Positions 1-8,544 of a DNA stretch of 64,000 nucleotides are shown piece after piece. How positions within the stretch are numbered: the first letter of the stretch is position 1; every line of letters begins with the position of its first letter. The notes under the pieces were generated by a model. It was given only the letters and a program-made list of their open reading frames with translations. It had not been told where the DNA came from and did not search any database. The position numbers and the translations under genes are program-made. This DNA is from Vannielia litorea (GTDB lineage Bacteria; Pseudomonadota; Alphaproteobacteria; Rhodobacterales; Rhodobacteraceae), in the NCBI RefSeq assembly GCF_019801175.1, contig NZ_JAHVJR010000001.1:2790001-2854000 (forward strand), written 5' to 3'.

Positions 1-1
1 G

Positions 2-121
2 CTTACGCAGATCTTCTCGGGGGTCATGCCCTTCTTGTTCTGTGTCCTCGTGTCGATGGTGCTGATGTATGTCTTCCCGCAGGTCGTCTTCTATCTGCCG
101 GAGCTGTTCTATGGCCGCTGA
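2..121 (+). CDS. TRAP transporter large permease, C-terminal end (partial)
   Basis: The window opens inside a coding frame. The last 39 residues are hydrophobic and end in YVFPQVVFYLPELFYGR, which fits the final membrane segment and short tail of a DctM-type TRAP large permease. The stop codon overlaps the first codons of the amidase gene, so the two are probably translationally coupled. Only the tail is visible, so the family call rests on hydrophobicity, the tail motif and the window's many TRAP operons. Another multi-spanning permease cannot be excluded. Confidence 0.55.
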   Translation, partial: LTQIFSGVMPFLFCVLVSMVLMYVFPQVVFYLPELFYGR

Positions 122-1460
122 CGGGGCGAATGCGACCAGCCTGATGGCCCTTGGCGCGGTGGCGCTGAGGGACCGGCTGGCCTCTGGCGCGCTCGATGCG
201 ATCACGCTGGTCGAGGCCTGCATCGCGCGGATCGAGGCGCGGGAGGCGGAAGTGGGGGCTTGGGCCTTTTTCGACGCGGGCTTCGCCCGGCATCAGGCCA
301 AGGTGATGGACGAGATGCGCCGCTCGGGCCGCCCGATCGGGCCGCTCCACGGGCTGCCGGTGGGGCTGAAGGACGTGATCGACACCGCCCGGATGCCCAC
401 CGAGAACGGTTGCGCGCTCGATGCGGGCCGGGTGCCGATGCAGGACGCCGCGATTGTCGAAAAGCTGAAGGCGGCGGGGGCGATCATCATGGGCAAGACG
501 GTTTCGACCGAGCTGGCCTTCATGCACCCCGGCCGCACGCGCAACCCGCACAACCTTGCGCACACGCCCGGCGGCTCGTCCTCCGGCTCGGCGGCGGCGG
601 TGGCGGATGGGATGGTGCCGCTGGCGGTAGGCACGCAGACCGGCGGCTCGGTGATCAGGCCTGCCTCCTTCTGCGGCGTCACCGGCTTCAAGCCCACATT
701 CGGCGCAATCTCGCGGCGGGGCGTGCTGATGCAGTCGCAGACGCTGGACACGCTCGGCGTGTTCGCGACTGACCCAACAGGTGCGGCGATGCTGGCCGAT
801 GTGCTCTGCGGCTACGACCCGGCAGACAGTGCCACTCGCCCCGCGCCGCACCCGTCGATGGAACGCACGGCCCTCTCGGCCCCGCCCATGCCCCCGGTTT
901 TTGCCGTGGTGCGCCCGCCCGGCTGGGACGGGGCGCATGACGACCTCAAGGAGGCCTTTCTGGCGCTGGAAGAAGAGCTGGGCGAGCAGGCCTTTGCGGT
1001 GGAACTGCCCCCGATCTTTAACGAGGCCGCAGCTCAGCGGGCGCGGATCAACTTTGCCGAGATGTCGCGCAACTACTACCGCTACGAGCGGGACGGGGCC
1101 GAAACACTTGGCGCGGTGACACTGGAGGCGATCCGCGAGGGCGCCGCCACCCCGGCGCGGGACTACCTCGCTGCGCTCGACTGGCCCGGCATCCTGAACG
1201 CCGGGCTGGATGAGATCTTCACGCGCTGTGACGCGATCCTTTGCCCCGCAGCCCCCGGCCCCGCGCCCGAGGGTCTTGGCTCGACCGGGGACGCGATCTT
1301 CAACGGGCTCTGGACGCTCTGCGGCACGCCCGCCGTCACCCTGCCTCTGCTGACCGCCTCGAACGGGTTGCCGATGGGCGTGCAACTGGTGGGGCGGCGC
1401 GGAGAGGACGGACGCCTCCTGCGCTCGGCGCGATGGCTCTATGAACGAATGAGTGAGTGA
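111..1460 (+). CDS. Amidase signature (AS) family amidase
   Basis: This is a 449-residue hydrolase of the amidase-signature family, which cleaves C-N amide bonds. The Ser-cisSer-Lys catalytic elements are visible: Lys87 in GLKDVIDT, the glycine/serine loop GGSSSGSAAA near residue 155, and the nucleophile Ser180 in TQTGGSVIRPAS. The length is normal for the family and no signal peptide is seen, so it should be cytoplasmic. I chose the ATG at 111 because it overlaps the upstream TRAP permease stop and leaves a normal N-terminus; an in-frame ATG at 69 would lie inside the permease gene. The neighbouring permease suggests it processes an imported amide. The substrate cannot be read from the sequence. 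Confidence 0.9.
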   Translation: MAADGANATSLMALGAVALRDRLASGALDAITLVEACIARIEAREAEVGAWAFFDAGFARHQAKVMDEMRRSGRPIGPLHGLPVGLKDVIDTARMPTENGCALDAGRVPMQDAAIVEKLKAAGAIIMGKTVSTELAFMHPGRTRNPHNLAHTPGGSSSGSAAAVADGMVPLAVGTQTGGSVIRPASFCGVTGFKPTFGAISRRGVLMQSQTLDTLGVFATDPTGAAMLADVLCGYDPADSATRPAPHPSMERTALSAPPMPPVFAVVRPPGWDGAHDDLKEAFLALEEELGEQAFAVELPPIFNEAAAQRARINFAEMSRNYYRYERDGAETLGAVTLEAIREGAATPARDYLAALDWPGILNAGLDEIFTRCDAILCPAAPGPAPEGLGSTGDAIFNGLWTLCGTPAVTLPLLTASNGLPMGVQLVGRRGEDGRLLRSARWLYERMSE

Positions 1461-1475
1461 AAGGACCAACGGAAC

Positions 1476-1637
1476 ATGAATGCAATTCTCGCCTTCCTCG
1501 CCTTTGCGGTCTTCGCCGCCTTTGCCGGAATCCTGGCCTTTGAAGTGCCCAGCCCTGATCTGGTCGTGGTCATCCTGCTGACGCTGGCGCTGGTCGCCTA
1601 TGACTTCATCACCACGATCTTCAATCGGCGCGATTAG
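1476..1637 (+). CDS. Small membrane protein, 53 residues
   Basis: This short frame begins 15 bases after the amidase stop. It encodes two hydrophobic stretches (about residues 3-22 and 28-47) separated by EVPSPD, and ends in the basic tail FNRRD. It therefore looks like a two-span inner-membrane miniprotein with a positively charged end. The spacing places it in the TRAP/amidase operon. A purine-rich stretch (aaaggaccaacgga) precedes the ATG and could serve as ribosome-binding site. I do not recognise the family. It might be an accessory to the TRAP permease, but nothing in the sequence shows this. Confidence 0.55.
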   Translation: MNAILAFLAFAVFAAFAGILAFEVPSPDLVVVILLTLALVAYDFITTIFNRRD

Positions 1638-1698
1638 GGAGGCCGTTCATCGAAATGGCCCGGCGACGCGCTCTGGCGCGCCGCCACCGCGAAACTCG

Positions 1699-3876
1699 TC
1701 AGGCGGCCTGCCCCGCCGCGTGCTTCTGCCAGAAGAAGGCCAGCGCCGCGACACCGAGGCCGATGCCGTCGGTGAGCCAGCCGCCCGCGATCATGCTCAG
1801 CCCGCCGATGGCCAGCGCGACCCGCACAGCTGCGCCAGCCCGGCCGACGAACCAGCCCTGCACCGCGCACGACAGCAGGTAGACGCCCACCACCGCCGTT
1901 GCGGCGATATGGGCGATCTCGAACCAACTGCCCTGAAGCAACATCGCCGGGGAGAAGAAGAACATGTAGGGCACTACGAAGGCCGCGAGGCCGATGCGGA
2001 AGCTCTCGACGCTGGTCTTCACCGGGTCTGAGCCCGCCAGCGCGGAGCCTGCATAGGAGGCGAGCGCAACGGGCGGGGTGATGGCCGACATGACCGCGAA
2101 GTAGAAGATGAAGAGATGGGCGATCAGCGGCTCGACGCCGAGGTTGACCACGCCTGGGGCGATCACGCTGGCGGCTACGGCATAGGCGGCGGTGGTGGGC
2201 ATGCCCATGCCCAGCACGATCGAGACGACCATGGCGAAGAACAGCGCGAGGATCTGGCTTTGGTCGGCCAGCGCCAGCAGCACGGTAGAGAACCGCGAGC
2301 CGATGCCGGTGAGGGCGATGACGCCGACGATGATGCCCGCCGTGGCGCAGACGGCGACCAGTTGCAGCACCATCCGCGCCCCGCTGTCGAGGGCGTGAAA
2401 CAGCTGCTTCGGCCCCATTCTGTGCGGCGTGAGCCAAGAGACGACAGCAGCGGTTATCATGGCCAGGGTGCCACAACGGATGACCGAGTATCCGGCGAAG
2501 AGCGCGTAGATCAGCACCACGATGGGCGTTAGCAGGTAGATCTGGCGGGTCAGCACGCCGAGCTTGGGCAGTTGGTCGCGGGGCAGGCCCTTCATGTCGG
2601 CCTTGAGCGCGGCGAGATCGACCATGAAGTAGACCGAGATGAAGTAGAGCGCGGCGGGGATGATCGCGGCGGCGACAATGTCCATGTAGGCGATGCCGGT
2701 GATCTCGGCCATGATGAAGGCCCCTGCCCCCATGATCGGCGGCATGATCTGCCCGCCGGTCGACGCAGCGGCCTCGACCGAGGCGGCGGTTTGCGGGCGG
2801 TAGCCGACCTTCTTCATCATCGGGATGGTCAGCGAGCCGGTGGCGACCACGTTGCCCGCCGATGTGCCGTTGATCATGCCCATGAGGCCGGAGGCGAAGA
2901 TCGCAACCTTGGCCGGGCCGCCACGCCTGTGGCCTGCGGCGGCGAAGGCGAGGTTGACGAAATACTCGCCCACCCGCGTGGTCTGGAGGAAGGCCGCGAA
3001 GATCACGAAGAGGATGATGTAGGTCGAGCTGATGGCGATGGGCGCGGAGAGGATGCCATTGTCGGTGAAGATGTAGGAGAAGAAGCGCTTCGCGTCATAG
3101 CCGCGATGTTCGAAGATGCCCGGTAGCCATGGCCCGAGGAAGGCATAGGCCACGAAGATCGAGGCGATGATGACCAGCGCCATGCCTGCGAGGCGGCGGG
3201 TCAGCTCGATGATGAGCAACACGCCGGTCACCGCCGACCACATGTCGCCCGGCAGGGCCATGGGCATCCCGGCGCGCAGCTGGAGTTGGCGCGAGAAGAA
3301 GATCAGGTAGGCCGTCGCGGTGAGTGCGGCGAGCGCCAGCAGAACATCGGCGGGGGCGAAGCGGGTGCGGTCACCCTGCGGAAAGACCCAGCTGTGCAGG
3401 ATTGCCGCTGCGGTGCCGAGGGTGAGCGGGATACCGAAGCTGGACATCGCCCATGCAGGGGGCAGCATCTCGCCCATCACGGTGCCATTGATCCAGACGG
3501 CTGTGACGCCGATGAGACCGTAAAGGATGCCTGCCGCAGCGAGGGCCAACATGGCGAGGCCGAGCGGGTTGCGGCGCTGCGCCTCGGGTGGCGTCAGGGT
3601 CATGGCCGTGGAGCCGAAGAGCAGGAAGCCGAGGATCAGGCCGCCGCCGACGTGGCTGAGGCGGTAGGCCCATGTCTCCAAGGGATATACGTTCATCACC
3701 AGCAGGTGGAACACCGAATAGGCCACGCAGGCGGCGGCGATGACCCAGTGCCGCGTGCCGGAGAAGTCGCGCTGGTTGCCCGCAAGCGGCTCCGCATCGA
3801 CATTGGCCCGCGCGGTCTCCTGCTCGATCATCGAGAGGTCATCGGATGTGTGGTCGGTGTCGGAAGGGTGGCTCAT
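1699..3876 (-). CDS. TAXI-type TRAP transporter, fused permease
   Basis: This 725-residue polytopic protein has the fused small-plus-large permease arrangement of TAXI-TRAP systems. A soluble N-terminal stretch is followed by about 5 membrane segments, then a DctM-like domain. The DctM-like part carries glycine-rich repeats such as GHRRGGPAKVAIFASGL, NGTSAGNVVATGS and PPIMGAGAFIMAEITG, and later GMGMPTTAAYAV. It is expected to move a carboxylate using an ion gradient. It follows the TAXI binding protein on the same strand after a 93-base gap holding a perfect hairpin. The nearby tartrate-type dehydrogenase and glycerate kinase suggest a hydroxydicarboxylate substrate, which is inference. Confidence 0.92.
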   Translation of the reverse strand: MSHPSDTDHTSDDLSMIEQETARANVDAEPLAGNQRDFSGTRHWVIAAACVAYSVFHLLVMNVYPLETWAYRLSHVGGGLILGFLLFGSTAMTLTPPEAQRRNPLGLAMLALAAAGILYGLIGVTAVWINGTVMGEMLPPAWAMSSFGIPLTLGTAAAILHSWVFPQGDRTRFAPADVLLALAALTATAYLIFFSRQLQLRAGMPMALPGDMWSAVTGVLLIIELTRRLAGMALVIIASIFVAYAFLGPWLPGIFEHRGYDAKRFFSYIFTDNGILSAPIAISSTYIILFVIFAAFLQTTRVGEYFVNLAFAAAGHRRGGPAKVAIFASGLMGMINGTSAGNVVATGSLTIPMMKKVGYRPQTAASVEAAASTGGQIMPPIMGAGAFIMAEITGIAYMDIVAAAIIPAALYFISVYFMVDLAALKADMKGLPRDQLPKLGVLTRQIYLLTPIVVLIYALFAGYSVIRCGTLAMITAAVVSWLTPHRMGPKQLFHALDSGARMVLQLVAVCATAGIIVGVIALTGIGSRFSTVLLALADQSQILALFFAMVVSIVLGMGMPTTAAYAVAASVIAPGVVNLGVEPLIAHLFIFYFAVMSAITPPVALASYAGSALAGSDPVKTSVESFRIGLAAFVVPYMFFFSPAMLLQGSWFEIAHIAATAVVGVYLLSCAVQGWFVGRAGAAVRVALAIGGLSMIAGGWLTDGIGLGVAALAFFWQKHAAGQAA

Positions 3877-3912
3877 TGCAGATTACCCGGTGTCGGCAGT
3901 TGATACAAAGAG

Positions 3913-3948
3913 GGCGCGGACGGAGGTAAACTCGGCCATCCGCGCCCG
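3913..3948 (-). other. Intercistronic hairpin between TAXI binding protein and permease
   Basis: The arms gggcgcgga (3913-3921) and tccgcgccc (3940-3948) are perfectly complementary around an 18-base loop. The hairpin lies just after the binding-protein stop and before the permease start, with no T-run. It is likely an mRNA 3' stabiliser or partial terminator that raises binding-protein over permease expression. Confidence 0.6.
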
Positions 3949-3969
3949 GAAGCAGGCTGGGGAGCAGCC

Positions 3970-4950
3970 TTACTTCAGGTTGTCCGGGATCGTGTGACCG
4001 TTCTCCTCGAACCATTTGACCGCGCCCGGATGGAAGGGGATCACCTGGTTCTTCAGCACGTTTTCGGCCAGCGTTTCCTTGGCAGCGGCGTGAACGCTGA
4101 CCATGCGCTCGGGGTTTTCCATGGCGAGCTTGGTGATCTCGTAGGCGAGGCTCTCCGGCATGTCCTTATGGGCGATGGCGAAGTTCCAGAGCGAGACGGT
4201 TTGCAGATCGTCCGGCTGATCTTCGTACGTGTTGGCCGGAATGGTGAAATCGGCCATGGCGGGCACGATCTCTTTCATCGTGGCGAGGGTCTCTTCATCC
4301 ATCGAGATGAAGCGCACGTCATTCTCCACCGCGAGTTGGGCATAGGCGCCGGTCGGCAGGCCTGCGGCATAGACGAAGGCATCGATGAGCCCGTCCTTGA
4401 GCTGGCCTGCGGTATCGGAGCCGCCCGCGTTGGAGATGGTCACGCCATCGTAGCCCTCGGCGTTCTCGAAGAAGCGGGTCCAGTAGGTGGCCGAGGTGCC
4501 GCCTGCCGGGCCGACGCCGACGCGCTTGCCGGCCATGTCCTGAACGCTCTGGATGTCGGAGCTGGCCAGAACGGCGGCCTGCAGCGGGGTTTGATACATC
4601 GGGAAGAGCGCGCGCACGTTTTCATGCGGCGTGCCGGGCATCAGCGGGCTCTCGCCGCGGCGCGCCTCGTCGGCCGGGCCGAGGGTGACGAAACCGAGCT
4701 GGTGCTCGCCGGTCTCTACCAGCGTGACGTTCTGCACCGGGCCGCCGGTGATCTCGACGCCAGCATTCAGATCGAGGTCTTCGCTCAGCATCGCGCCGAA
4801 GCCGGAGCCATAGGTGAAGTAGGTGCCGCCTTGGCTGCCGGTGCCGATGGTAACGCTCGAGGGCCAGCCCTCGCGATCCTGCGCGGCGAGCGGAAGGGTG
4901 GTGGTGATGGCAGCCAGTGCCGCCACCGCTGTGAGGGTGCGGTAGTTCAT
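3970..4950 (-). CDS. TAXI family TRAP transporter solute-binding protein
   Basis: This 326-residue periplasmic receptor has an N-terminal signal peptide (MNYRTLTAVAALAAI, cleaved near PLAAQ). The TAXI-type opening SVTIGTGSQGGTYFTYGSGF and the later GKRVGVGPAGGTSA motif are both present. It captures the substrate for the fused permease encoded immediately downstream. It lies 3' of the LysR gene on the same strand, with an AT-rich inverted repeat in front. The gene order and the divergent tartrate/glycerate genes suggest a C4 hydroxy acid ligand, but ligand specificity cannot be read off. Confidence 0.92.
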   Translation of the reverse strand: MNYRTLTAVAALAAITTTLPLAAQDREGWPSSVTIGTGSQGGTYFTYGSGFGAMLSEDLDLNAGVEITGGPVQNVTLVETGEHQLGFVTLGPADEARRGESPLMPGTPHENVRALFPMYQTPLQAAVLASSDIQSVQDMAGKRVGVGPAGGTSATYWTRFFENAEGYDGVTISNAGGSDTAGQLKDGLIDAFVYAAGLPTGAYAQLAVENDVRFISMDEETLATMKEIVPAMADFTIPANTYEDQPDDLQTVSLWNFAIAHKDMPESLAYEITKLAMENPERMVSVHAAAKETLAENVLKNQVIPFHPGAVKWFEENGHTIPDNLK

Positions 4951-5052
4951 GGGGTCTCCTCCGTGATGTCCTCCCGGGCCTCGTTTGGACGCGGGCCCGA
5001 ATGGGAGGAGTGTGTGGAGAAGGGTCGCGCCGCGCTACGCGCCAAAGATTAT

Positions 5053-5070
5053 ATTATACTGCGATATAAT
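5053..5070. promoter_or_regulatory. AT-rich inverted repeat, candidate LysR operator
   Basis: A perfect dyad attata-N6-tataat occupies 5053-5070, between the LysR gene and the TAXI binding-protein gene. It contains T-N11-A patterns typical of LysR-type binding sites and stands out in this GC-rich sequence. It would sit at the promoter of the TAXI-TRAP operon. It overlaps the first base of the lysR stop codon. Confidence 0.5.
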
Positions 5071-5984
5071 CAGGCGGTGGCTTCGATGACGTCGAGGTTG
5101 CGCTCCAGCACGCCCATGAAGGCCTCGCGCAACGGATCGCGCGTGCCTCGCGCCCAGGCAACGGCGAGGATGAGCTTGGAGCGGGTCGTGCCGGAGGGAA
5201 CCGAAAGCGCGACGAAGGTGACGCCCGGCACCTGCAGGCGCGCGGTCCAGCGTGGCACGATGGCAAGTCCGGTGCCCGCGGAGACGAGGTTGACGATGGT
5301 CTGCTTTTCTTCGGCGACCTGGGCGATGCGCGCGGTGAGCCCGGCCTCGACGAAGAGCTTGATGGTTAGGTCATGGGAATGCGGGCGCGAGCGCCGGTCG
5401 GGGACGATGAGCGGTTCGTCGGCAAGGTCGGAGATGTTGATTTCATCCTGTCCGGCCAGCCGGTGGCCATCGGGCAGCGCCACGACGGCGGTTTCAAAGA
5501 ACAGGGTGCGGAAATTGATGCGCGGGTCGCGCACATCGGGGGTGCGGCAGAAGGCGATATCGAGCGAGCCGCTCAGGAGGCGGGGCAGCATGTGGATGGT
5601 CTTCTGCTCGACCAGTTGCACCTCCAGCCCCGGCTGGGCCTCGCGCACCAGCTTGAGCAGTTGCGGCATCAGCCCCGCCGCCGCGCTGTCGATCGCGCCG
5701 ACCTTCAGCACCGGCGCCTCGGACTTGCGCACGAAGCGGACCTTGGCCTCGAAAGCATCGGCCGAGGCGACCAGCGCGCGGGCATCCTCGATTAGCGCCG
5801 CGCCAGCCTCGGTGATCGAAACGGCGCGGGTGGTGCGCAGGAAGAGGCGAGTCTCCAGCCGGTCTTCCAGCAGGCGGATCTGCCGCCCCAGCGAAGCGGG
5901 CAGCATATCGAGCGATTGCGCGGCCCGCCCGAAGTGCAGGGTTTCGGCCACGGCGAGGAAGCATCTGAGTTGCTTGATGTCCAT
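5070..5984 (-). CDS. LysR-type transcriptional regulator
   Basis: This 304-residue regulator has a classic N-terminal winged helix-turn-helix (MDIKQLRCFLAVAETLHFGR, then SLGRQIRLLEDRL, residues 1-60). A two-lobed effector-binding domain follows, from about residue 90. It is divergent from the tartrate-dehydrogenase gene and lies upstream of the TAXI-TRAP genes. The natural prediction is that it senses the imported acid and controls both directions. Candidate sites are the dyad at 5053-5070 and the direct repeats at 6002-6033. Confidence 0.92.
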   Translation of the reverse strand: MDIKQLRCFLAVAETLHFGRAAQSLDMLPASLGRQIRLLEDRLETRLFLRTTRAVSITEAGAALIEDARALVASADAFEAKVRFVRKSEAPVLKVGAIDSAAAGLMPQLLKLVREAQPGLEVQLVEQKTIHMLPRLLSGSLDIAFCRTPDVRDPRINFRTLFFETAVVALPDGHRLAGQDEINISDLADEPLIVPDRRSRPHSHDLTIKLFVEAGLTARIAQVAEEKQTIVNLVSAGTGLAIVPRWTARLQVPGVTFVALSVPSGTTRSKLILAVAWARGTRDPLREAFMGVLERNLDVIEATA

Positions 5985-6001
5985 GAGGCACCCTTTCGAC
6001 T

Positions 6002-6033
6002 ATTGCCGATTTGTATATAATCAATTGCCGATT
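6002..6033. promoter_or_regulatory. Direct repeat ATTGCCGATT x2 in divergent promoter
   Basis: The decamer attgccgatt occurs at 6002-6011 and again at 6024-6033, 22 bases apart start to start, or about two helical turns. The AT-rich spacer contains tatataat. It lies between the divergent lysR and dehydrogenase genes, where a LysR tetramer or dimer pair would be expected to bind. Function is inferred from position only. Confidence 0.45.
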
Positions 6034-6101
6034 GAGAAGCTGCGATGCATACGGGTAGCGTCCGGACCACGCCACCAAGCGGCGTTGGAGGAGTTACACC
6101 C

Positions 6102-7244
6102 ATGTCCGTCACTGATTTGGCGCCTGCTGAGCGCGCCCGGGCCGAAGCCGAACCGAAAGGGAGCACCCCGTTGAAAACCTACAAGATCGCTTCCATTCCG
6201 GCGGACGGGATTGGCCCAGAAGTCATCGCCGCGGGCCTTCAGGCGCTGGAGGCTCTGGCCCGGCGTGACGGCGGTTTCGAGCTGGATGTGACCGAGTTCG
6301 ACTGGTCCTCGGAGCGCTACCGCAAGACCGGCGCGTTGATGCCGGAGGACGGGGCCGAGCAGCTCAAGAGCTTTGATGCCATCTTCTTCGGAGCGGTCGG
6401 CGCGCCGGATGTGCCCGACCACGTGACCCTCTGGGGCCTGCGCCTGCCGATCTGCCAAGGTTTCGACCAATATGCCAACGTGCGGCCCACCAAGATTCTG
6501 CCCGGCATCACTTCCCCGCTGGCCGGAGTTGGCCCGAAGGATCTGGACTGGGTGATCGTTCGGGAGAACTCTGAAGGGGAGTATTCCGGCATCGGGGGCC
6601 GCGCTCACAAAGGCCTGCCCGAGGAGGTGGCCACCGAGGTTGCGATCTTTACCCGCGTCGGCGTCGAGCGGATCATGCGCTATGCGTTCAAACTGGCCCA
6701 GTCGCGCCCGCGCAAGCTGCTGACGGTGGTGACCAAGTCCAACGCCCAGCGCCACGGGCTGGTGATGTGGGACGAGATCGCCGCCGAGGTCAGCAAGGAC
6801 TTCCCCGATGTGACGTGGGACAAGATGCTGGTGGATGCGATGACCGTGCGGATGGTGAAGAGCCCCGAGAGCCTTGACACTATTGTCGCGACCAACCTGC
6901 ATGCCGACATTCTGAGCGACCTTGCGGGTGCGCTGGCCGGATCGCTCGGCGTGGCGCCCACGGGCAACATCGACCCCGAGCGGCGCTACCCCTCGATGTT
7001 CGAGCCGATCCACGGCTCGGCTTTCGACATCACTGGCAAGGGCATCGCCAACCCGGTCGCGACCTTCTGGACGGCGAGCCAGATGCTGGAGCACCTGGGC
7101 GAGGCCGATGCGGCGCGGCGGCTGATGCGGGCGGTCGAGAAGGTTTGCGCCGATGGTGTGCTGACGCCCGATGTGGGCGGCGAGGCGACCACACAGCAGG
7201 TGACCGACGCGGTCTGCGAAGCGATCCGCGGCGAGAACATCTGA
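6102..7244 (+). CDS. Tartrate / D-malate dehydrogenase family (isopropylmalate DH superfamily)
   Basis: This protein belongs to the beta-decarboxylating dehydrogenase family that oxidises tartrate, D-malate or isopropylmalate with NAD and a divalent metal. Visible family motifs are IPADGIGPEVIAA, WGLRLPICQGFDQYANVRP, VIVRENSEGEYSGIGG, the metal-binding aspartate region NLHADILSDLAGAL, and PIHGSAFDITGKGIANP. Two starts compete: the ATG at 6102 has a strong ggaggag site 8 bases ahead, while a TTG at 6171 with aaagggag ahead would give the usual N-terminus (LKTYKIASIPADG, 357 residues). The 23-residue extension from the ATG is low-complexity. The following gene encodes glycerate kinase, so the likely route is tartrate to glycerate to 2-phosphoglycerate. 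Confidence 0.88.
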   Translation: MSVTDLAPAERARAEAEPKGSTPLKTYKIASIPADGIGPEVIAAGLQALEALARRDGGFELDVTEFDWSSERYRKTGALMPEDGAEQLKSFDAIFFGAVGAPDVPDHVTLWGLRLPICQGFDQYANVRPTKILPGITSPLAGVGPKDLDWVIVRENSEGEYSGIGGRAHKGLPEEVATEVAIFTRVGVERIMRYAFKLAQSRPRKLLTVVTKSNAQRHGLVMWDEIAAEVSKDFPDVTWDKMLVDAMTVRMVKSPESLDTIVATNLHADILSDLAGALAGSLGVAPTGNIDPERRYPSMFEPIHGSAFDITGKGIANPVATFWTASQMLEHLGEADAARRLMRAVEKVCADGVLTPDVGGEATTQQVTDAVCEAIRGENI

Positions 7245-7253
7245 GGCAACTCC

Positions 7254-8509
7254 ATGACCGATGAGGACGCGGCGGCGCTTTTGCGCCGTATGATGACGGC
7301 TGCCATCTCGGCAGCCGACCCGGCGCATGTGCTCGCGCACCACTTGCCGTCCCGCCCGGAGGGGCGCTGCATCGTGGTCGGAGCGGGCAAGGCGGCGGCC
7401 TCGATGGCGCGGGCGGTAGAACGGGCGTGGCCCGATGTGGACCTCGGCGGCGTTGTCGTCACCCGCTATGGCCACGCGGTGCCGACCGAGCGGATCACCG
7501 TGCGCGAGGCCGCCCATCCGGTGCCGGATGCGGCGGGGATGGAGGCGGCGAAGGAGATCCTGAGAGTCGTGCGCGCGGCCCGCGAGGGTGAATTGGTGCT
7601 GGCGCTGATCTCGGGTGGCGCTCGGCGCTGATGCCCCTGCCGGTGCCGCCGCTGACGCTGGAGGATGAGCAGGCCATCAACCGCCTGCTGCTCCGCTCAG
7701 GGCTGGCGATTGGAGACATGAACCGCATTCGCCGCCGCCTCTCGATGCTTAAGGGCGGCGGGCTGGCGCTTGCCGCCGCGCCTGCCCGGCTGGTGACGCT
7801 GGCGATCTCGGATGTGCCCGGGGATGACCCGGCCAGCATCGCCTCCGGCCCGACCGTGCCTGACCCAACAGCGGGCGACGACCTTTCGGCGCTCGCCTTG
7901 CGGCTTGGCCCGGACCTGCCCGACGCCGCCCGCGAGATTTTGCTGGAGCCGCCCTGCCCAAGCCCTGCCTTCGAAACGGACTATCGCCTGATCGCCAGCC
8001 CCTTGATGTCACTCGAAGTGGCGGCAGAGGTGGCACGGCTGGCCGGGGTCACACCGGTGGTGCTGGGCGATGCGCTGGAGGGCGAGGCGCGCGAGCTTGG
8101 CACCGCGATGGCGGGCATCGCGAAATCGGTCGCGCGGCACGGGCACCCGGCCAAGGCGCCTGCGGTTCTGCTCTCTGGAGGCGAGACCACGGTTTCGATC
8201 GGCGATGCGACGCCGGGGCGGGGCGGGCGCAACATGGAGTTCGCGCTCAGCCTTGCCATCGCGCTCGACGGGCACCCCGGCGTGCATGCGATTGCCGTGG
8301 ACACGGACGGCATTGATGGCACCGAGGAGGCCGCAGGGGCGCTTATCGGGCCGGGGCTCTTGGCGAAGGCCGCCGAAAGGGGCTTGGATGCGCAGGACTG
8401 CCTGCTGAGGCACGACAGCCATGCGGTGTTCGACGCGACCGGAGACCTTGTTGTGACCGGACCGACGCTGACGAACGTGAACGATTTTCGGGCGGTGCTG
8501 ATCAGCTGA
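7254..8509 (+). pseudogene. Glycerate 2-kinase (MOFRL/TtuD type), interrupted by a -1 frameshift
   Basis: Two adjoining frames together make one glycerate 2-kinase-like protein of about 418 residues. Residues from 7254-7631 include VVGAGKAAASMARAVE and ELVLALISGG. Residues from 7631-8509 include LPVPPLTLEDEQ, ISDVPGDDPASIASGPTVPDP, LLSGGETTVSI and VDTDGIDGTEEAAG. The reading frame breaks at about 7617-7622, inside what should be the glycine-rich SGGGSAL motif. One extra G in ggtggc-gctcgg would restore SGGGSALMPLP. As written, the first frame ends at 7631 and the second opens with an ATG overlapping that stop. This is either a true recent mutation or a sequencing error. An intact enzyme would phosphorylate the glycerate made by the preceding dehydrogenase. 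Confidence 0.85.
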
Positions 8510-8544
8510 CGTGCTGCGCCGCCCGGCTTGTGTCTGCGCGCTTG

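Noticed and set aside
3994..6174. A 726-codon plus-strand open frame spanning the TAXI receptor, promoter and LysR genes
   Set aside because: It crosses two well-supported minus-strand genes and the divergent promoter, with no recognisable motifs.
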